A DNA stretch of 64,000 bases from Saccharomonospora glauca K62 (GTDB lineage Bacteria; Actinomycetota; Actinomycetes; Mycobacteriales; Pseudonocardiaceae), in contig NZ_CM001484.1 in assembly GCF_000243395.2 (NCBI RefSeq), positions 2,163,747-2,227,746 on the forward strand, given 5' to 3'. This document shows positions 62,141 through 64,000 of this stretch, piece by piece. The notes beneath the pieces are model-generated. The model searched no databases. It was given only the letters and a program-made list of their open reading frames with translations, and was not told the DNA's origin. Each line of letters opens with the position of its first letter. Position 1 is the stretch's first letter. The position numbers and the translations under genes are program-made.

Positions 62141-62569
62141 ATGACAGCGGCCATCATCTGGCTCATCGTCGGACTCGTCCTGGTCGCGGCCGAAGTGCTC
62201 TCCGGGGACTTCGTTCTCGTGATGCTCGGCATCGGAGCGCTGGCCGGCGCGGGCTCCGCGGCGCTGAGCGGCAACCCGATCGTCGACGTCCTCGTGTTCG
62301 CCGTCTCCTCCGTCGCGCTCATCGTCCTGGCCAGGCCCGCCCTGAAGCGCCGCTTCCTCTCCGGGACCGGTGTGCGCACGAACACCGAAGCGCTGCTGGG
62401 CACCAGCGCGGTGACGCTCTCAGTCGTGAACAGCGACGGCGGCCAGGTCAAGCTCGCCGGCGAAGTCTGGTCGGCCCGCAGCCTGACCAACGAAGTAATC
62501 GAGCCCGGAACGACGGTGACGGTCGTGGAGATCTCCGGCGCCACCGCCGTCGTCTCGGCCTCACCCTGA
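62141..62569 (+). CDS. NfeD-family membrane protein
   Basis: A 142-residue NfeD protein of the short type: three hydrophobic segments (AAIIWLIVGLVLVAAEVLSG, FVLVMLGIGALAGAGSAAL, DVLVFAVSSVALIVLARPAL) followed by a C-terminal OB-fold domain (LLGTSAVTLSVVNSDGG, KLAGEVWSARSL, VVEISGATAVV). Short NfeD proteins pair with SPFH/stomatin proteins in membrane microdomains. Here the SPFH gene follows 48 bases downstream, so the pair is a classical NfeD-stomatin operon. Confidence 0.94.
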   Translation: MTAAIIWLIVGLVLVAAEVLSGDFVLVMLGIGALAGAGSAALSGNPIVDVLVFAVSSVALIVLARPALKRRFLSGTGVRTNTEALLGTSAVTLSVVNSDGGQVKLAGEVWSARSLTNEVIEPGTTVTVVEISGATAVVSASP

Positions 62570-62617
62570 CACCGCCCCGCGGTGTCCACAACCGAACGGC
62601 AGTTAGGAGTTAGCGTC

Positions 62618-63976
62618 TTGGACGCGACAACTTGGATCGTGGTCGCCATCATCGCCCTCTTCGTGATCATCACGATCTCGAAGTCGTTGATGGTGGTTCC
62701 GCAAGCACAATCGGCGGTCATCGAAAGACTCGGCCGGTTCCGCACGGTCGCCGGACCGGGACTCAACTTCCTGGTGCCTTTCCTGGACAAGGTCCGGGCC
62801 CGCGTGGACCTGCGGGAACAGGTCGTGTCCTTCCCACCGCAACCGGTCATCACCCAGGACAACCTCACCGTCTCGATCGACACGGTGGTGTACTTCCAGG
62901 TCACCGACTCCCGCGCCGCGGTCTACGAGATCTCGAACTACATCGTGGGTGTCGAGCAACTCACCACCACCACGCTGCGCAACCTGGTCGGCGGCATGTC
63001 GCTGGAGGACGCGCTGACCTCCCGCGACCAGATCAACAGCCAACTGCGCGGGGTACTCGACGAAGCCACCGGCCGGTGGGGCATCCGCGTCGCCAGGGTG
63101 GAACTCAAGGCGATCGACCCGCCGCCGTCCATCCAGGACTCGATGGAAAAGCAGATGCGCGCCGACCGCGAGAAGCGCGCCATGATCCTCACCGCCGAAG
63201 GTGAGCGGGAAGCCGCCATCAAGACCGCCGAGGGACAAAAGCAAAGTCAGATCCTCGCCGCCGAGGGCTCCAAGCAGGCGGCCATCCTGTCCGCCGAGGC
63301 CGAACGGCAGTCCCGCATCCTGCGCGCCCAAGGTGAGCGCGCCGCCCGCTACCTGCAGGCGCAAGGACAGGCCAAGGCCATCGAGAAGGTGTTCGCCGCG
63401 ATCAAGGCCAGCAAACCCACCCCGGAGGCCCTGGCCTACCAGTACCTGCAGACCCTGCCGCAGATGGCCCAGGGCGACGCCAACAAGGTGTGGCTGGTGC
63501 CCAGCGACTTCGGCAAGGCTCTGGAAGGGTTCGCCCGCCAGTTCGGGACCAAGGGCGACGACGGGGTGTTCCGCTACGAACCGCCCGCCGAGGAAACCCC
63601 GTCCCCGGCGATGGACGACGAGGAAGTGGCGAGCTGGTTCGACACCAGCACCGACCCGAAGGTCGCCGAAGCAGTCCGCGAAGCCGAGGCCGTCGCCCGG
63701 CAGGAGGTGCCCGGTCCGCTGACTGCCGGTGGCTCCACACCGCCGGCGGCCTCCGCGCTCAAGGGAATCCGCTCGGAGACCCCCGAGGAGCAGGAGAAGA
63801 CCAGCGCAACCCCGCCGCCCGCGCCCCCGGCTCAGGCGGCTCCGCCGCAGCCGCCCGCCGCGCCACCGGCCCCGCCGGCCGGGGGAGCACCGTTCGGCGG
63901 CCCGCAGCAGGGCCACTACCCGCCCCCGCAGGGCGGCCAGATGCCTCCGCAGGGGCCCCCCTTCGGCAGGCAGTGA
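62618..63976 (+). CDS. SPFH/stomatin-like protein with Pro-rich C-terminal extension
   Basis: A 452-residue protein. One N-terminal membrane helix (TWIVVAIIALFVIITIS) leads to the SPFH (band 7) domain (VPQAQSAVIERLGRFRTVAG, VDLREQVVSFPPQPVITQD). A long coiled coil follows with repeated AEGE/AEGQ/AEGS heptads (about residues 195-255). The last ~120 residues are acidic and then Pro/Ala/Gly/Gln-rich, an extension that stomatin paralogues of ~300 residues lack. TTG 62618 is chosen for AGGAG eight bases upstream; the frame also opens at GTG 62582. It probably forms oligomeric membrane rings with the NfeD partner. Confidence 0.93.
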   Translation: MDATTWIVVAIIALFVIITISKSLMVVPQAQSAVIERLGRFRTVAGPGLNFLVPFLDKVRARVDLREQVVSFPPQPVITQDNLTVSIDTVVYFQVTDSRAAVYEISNYIVGVEQLTTTTLRNLVGGMSLEDALTSRDQINSQLRGVLDEATGRWGIRVARVELKAIDPPPSIQDSMEKQMRADREKRAMILTAEGEREAAIKTAEGQKQSQILAAEGSKQAAILSAEAERQSRILRAQGERAARYLQAQGQAKAIEKVFAAIKASKPTPEALAYQYLQTLPQMAQGDANKVWLVPSDFGKALEGFARQFGTKGDDGVFRYEPPAEETPSPAMDDEEVASWFDTSTDPKVAEAVREAEAVARQEVPGPLTAGGSTPPAASALKGIRSETPEEQEKTSATPPPAPPAQAAPPQPPAAPPAPPAGGAPFGGPQQGHYPPPQGGQMPPQGPPFGRQ

Positions 63977-64000
63977 TCCCCGGACGCTGACCCCGTGGTG

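Overview
This window is about 64 kb of very GC-rich, densely coded DNA from an actinobacterium. Supporting signs are frequent GTG and TTG starts, TANNNT boxes 6-9 bases upstream of start codons (leaderless transcripts), a whiE-type aromatic polyketide cluster, a DUF574 methyltransferase, an MptB-type mannosyltransferase, and the DUF3090, SCO1664, DUF3097 and DUF5703 families. The overall gene style suggests a Pseudonocardiaceae-like filamentous organism such as Saccharomonospora or Amycolatopsis. That placement is an inference from gene content. I saw no tRNA, rRNA, CRISPR array, transposase or phage genes.

Layout. Positions 1-1.9 kb hold the end of a type II polyketide (spore-pigment-like) operon: a partial chain length factor, ACP, aromatase and TcmI-type cyclase. 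At 2.4-7.9 kb are an NADPH-FMN reductase divergent from a TetR regulator across a perfect operator palindrome, an RraA-like aldolase, a DIP1984-like protein, a DMT-type transporter and a GT4 glycosyltransferase. At 8.0-14.4 kb is a four-gene tetrahydrofolate one-carbon operon: a GcvT/DmdA/LigM-like methyltransferase, a MetF-like reductase, formate-THF ligase, and a dimethylglycine-dehydrogenase-like FAD/GcvT fusion. It looks like a catabolic demethylation route feeding C1 units to formate and ATP. At 14.6-28.2 kb are a DUF574 methyltransferase, PhzF, a secreted DUF6351 hydrolase, a GT4 plus glycogen-debranching pair, a DUF2231 membrane protein, a BASS-family transporter, an epimerase broken by a one-base frameshift, and a phytoene-desaturase-like oxidoreductase. 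At 28.3-31.9 kb is an L-S-M molybdenum hydroxylase operon with the AYRGAGR (form II) motif. At 32-36 kb are a YciO protein and a WYL regulator divergent from a covalent-flavin oxidoreductase across a 9-bp inverted repeat.

At 35.9-41.0 kb is a block resembling the mycobacterial DUF5703-lipoprotein-uppP-histidine phosphatase neighbourhood. Its usual partners DUF3090 and SCO1664 appear only at 59.8-61.2 kb. The 18.7 kb between (41.0-59.7 kb) is rich in peptide functions: an M3 peptidase, an M20 peptidase, an M55 D-aminopeptidase, a complete dipeptide/oligopeptide ABC importer with a membrane-anchored binding protein and a fused double ATPase, an S66 LD-carboxypeptidase and an S9 peptidase. It also holds malate dehydrogenase, MptB and two small membrane or lipoprotein genes. 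The window ends with DUF3097, NfeD and an SPFH protein with a long Pro-rich tail.

The most unusual non-coding signal is a 16-bp element, GTATAACGNCCTATAC, present three times (14467, 22791, 43899), each in an intergenic promoter region and followed by a similar G-rich flank. I do not recognise it and treat it as a candidate undescribed operator or RNA hairpin. Other signals are three regulatory palindromes (3084, 7920, 34443) and several strong hairpin terminators.
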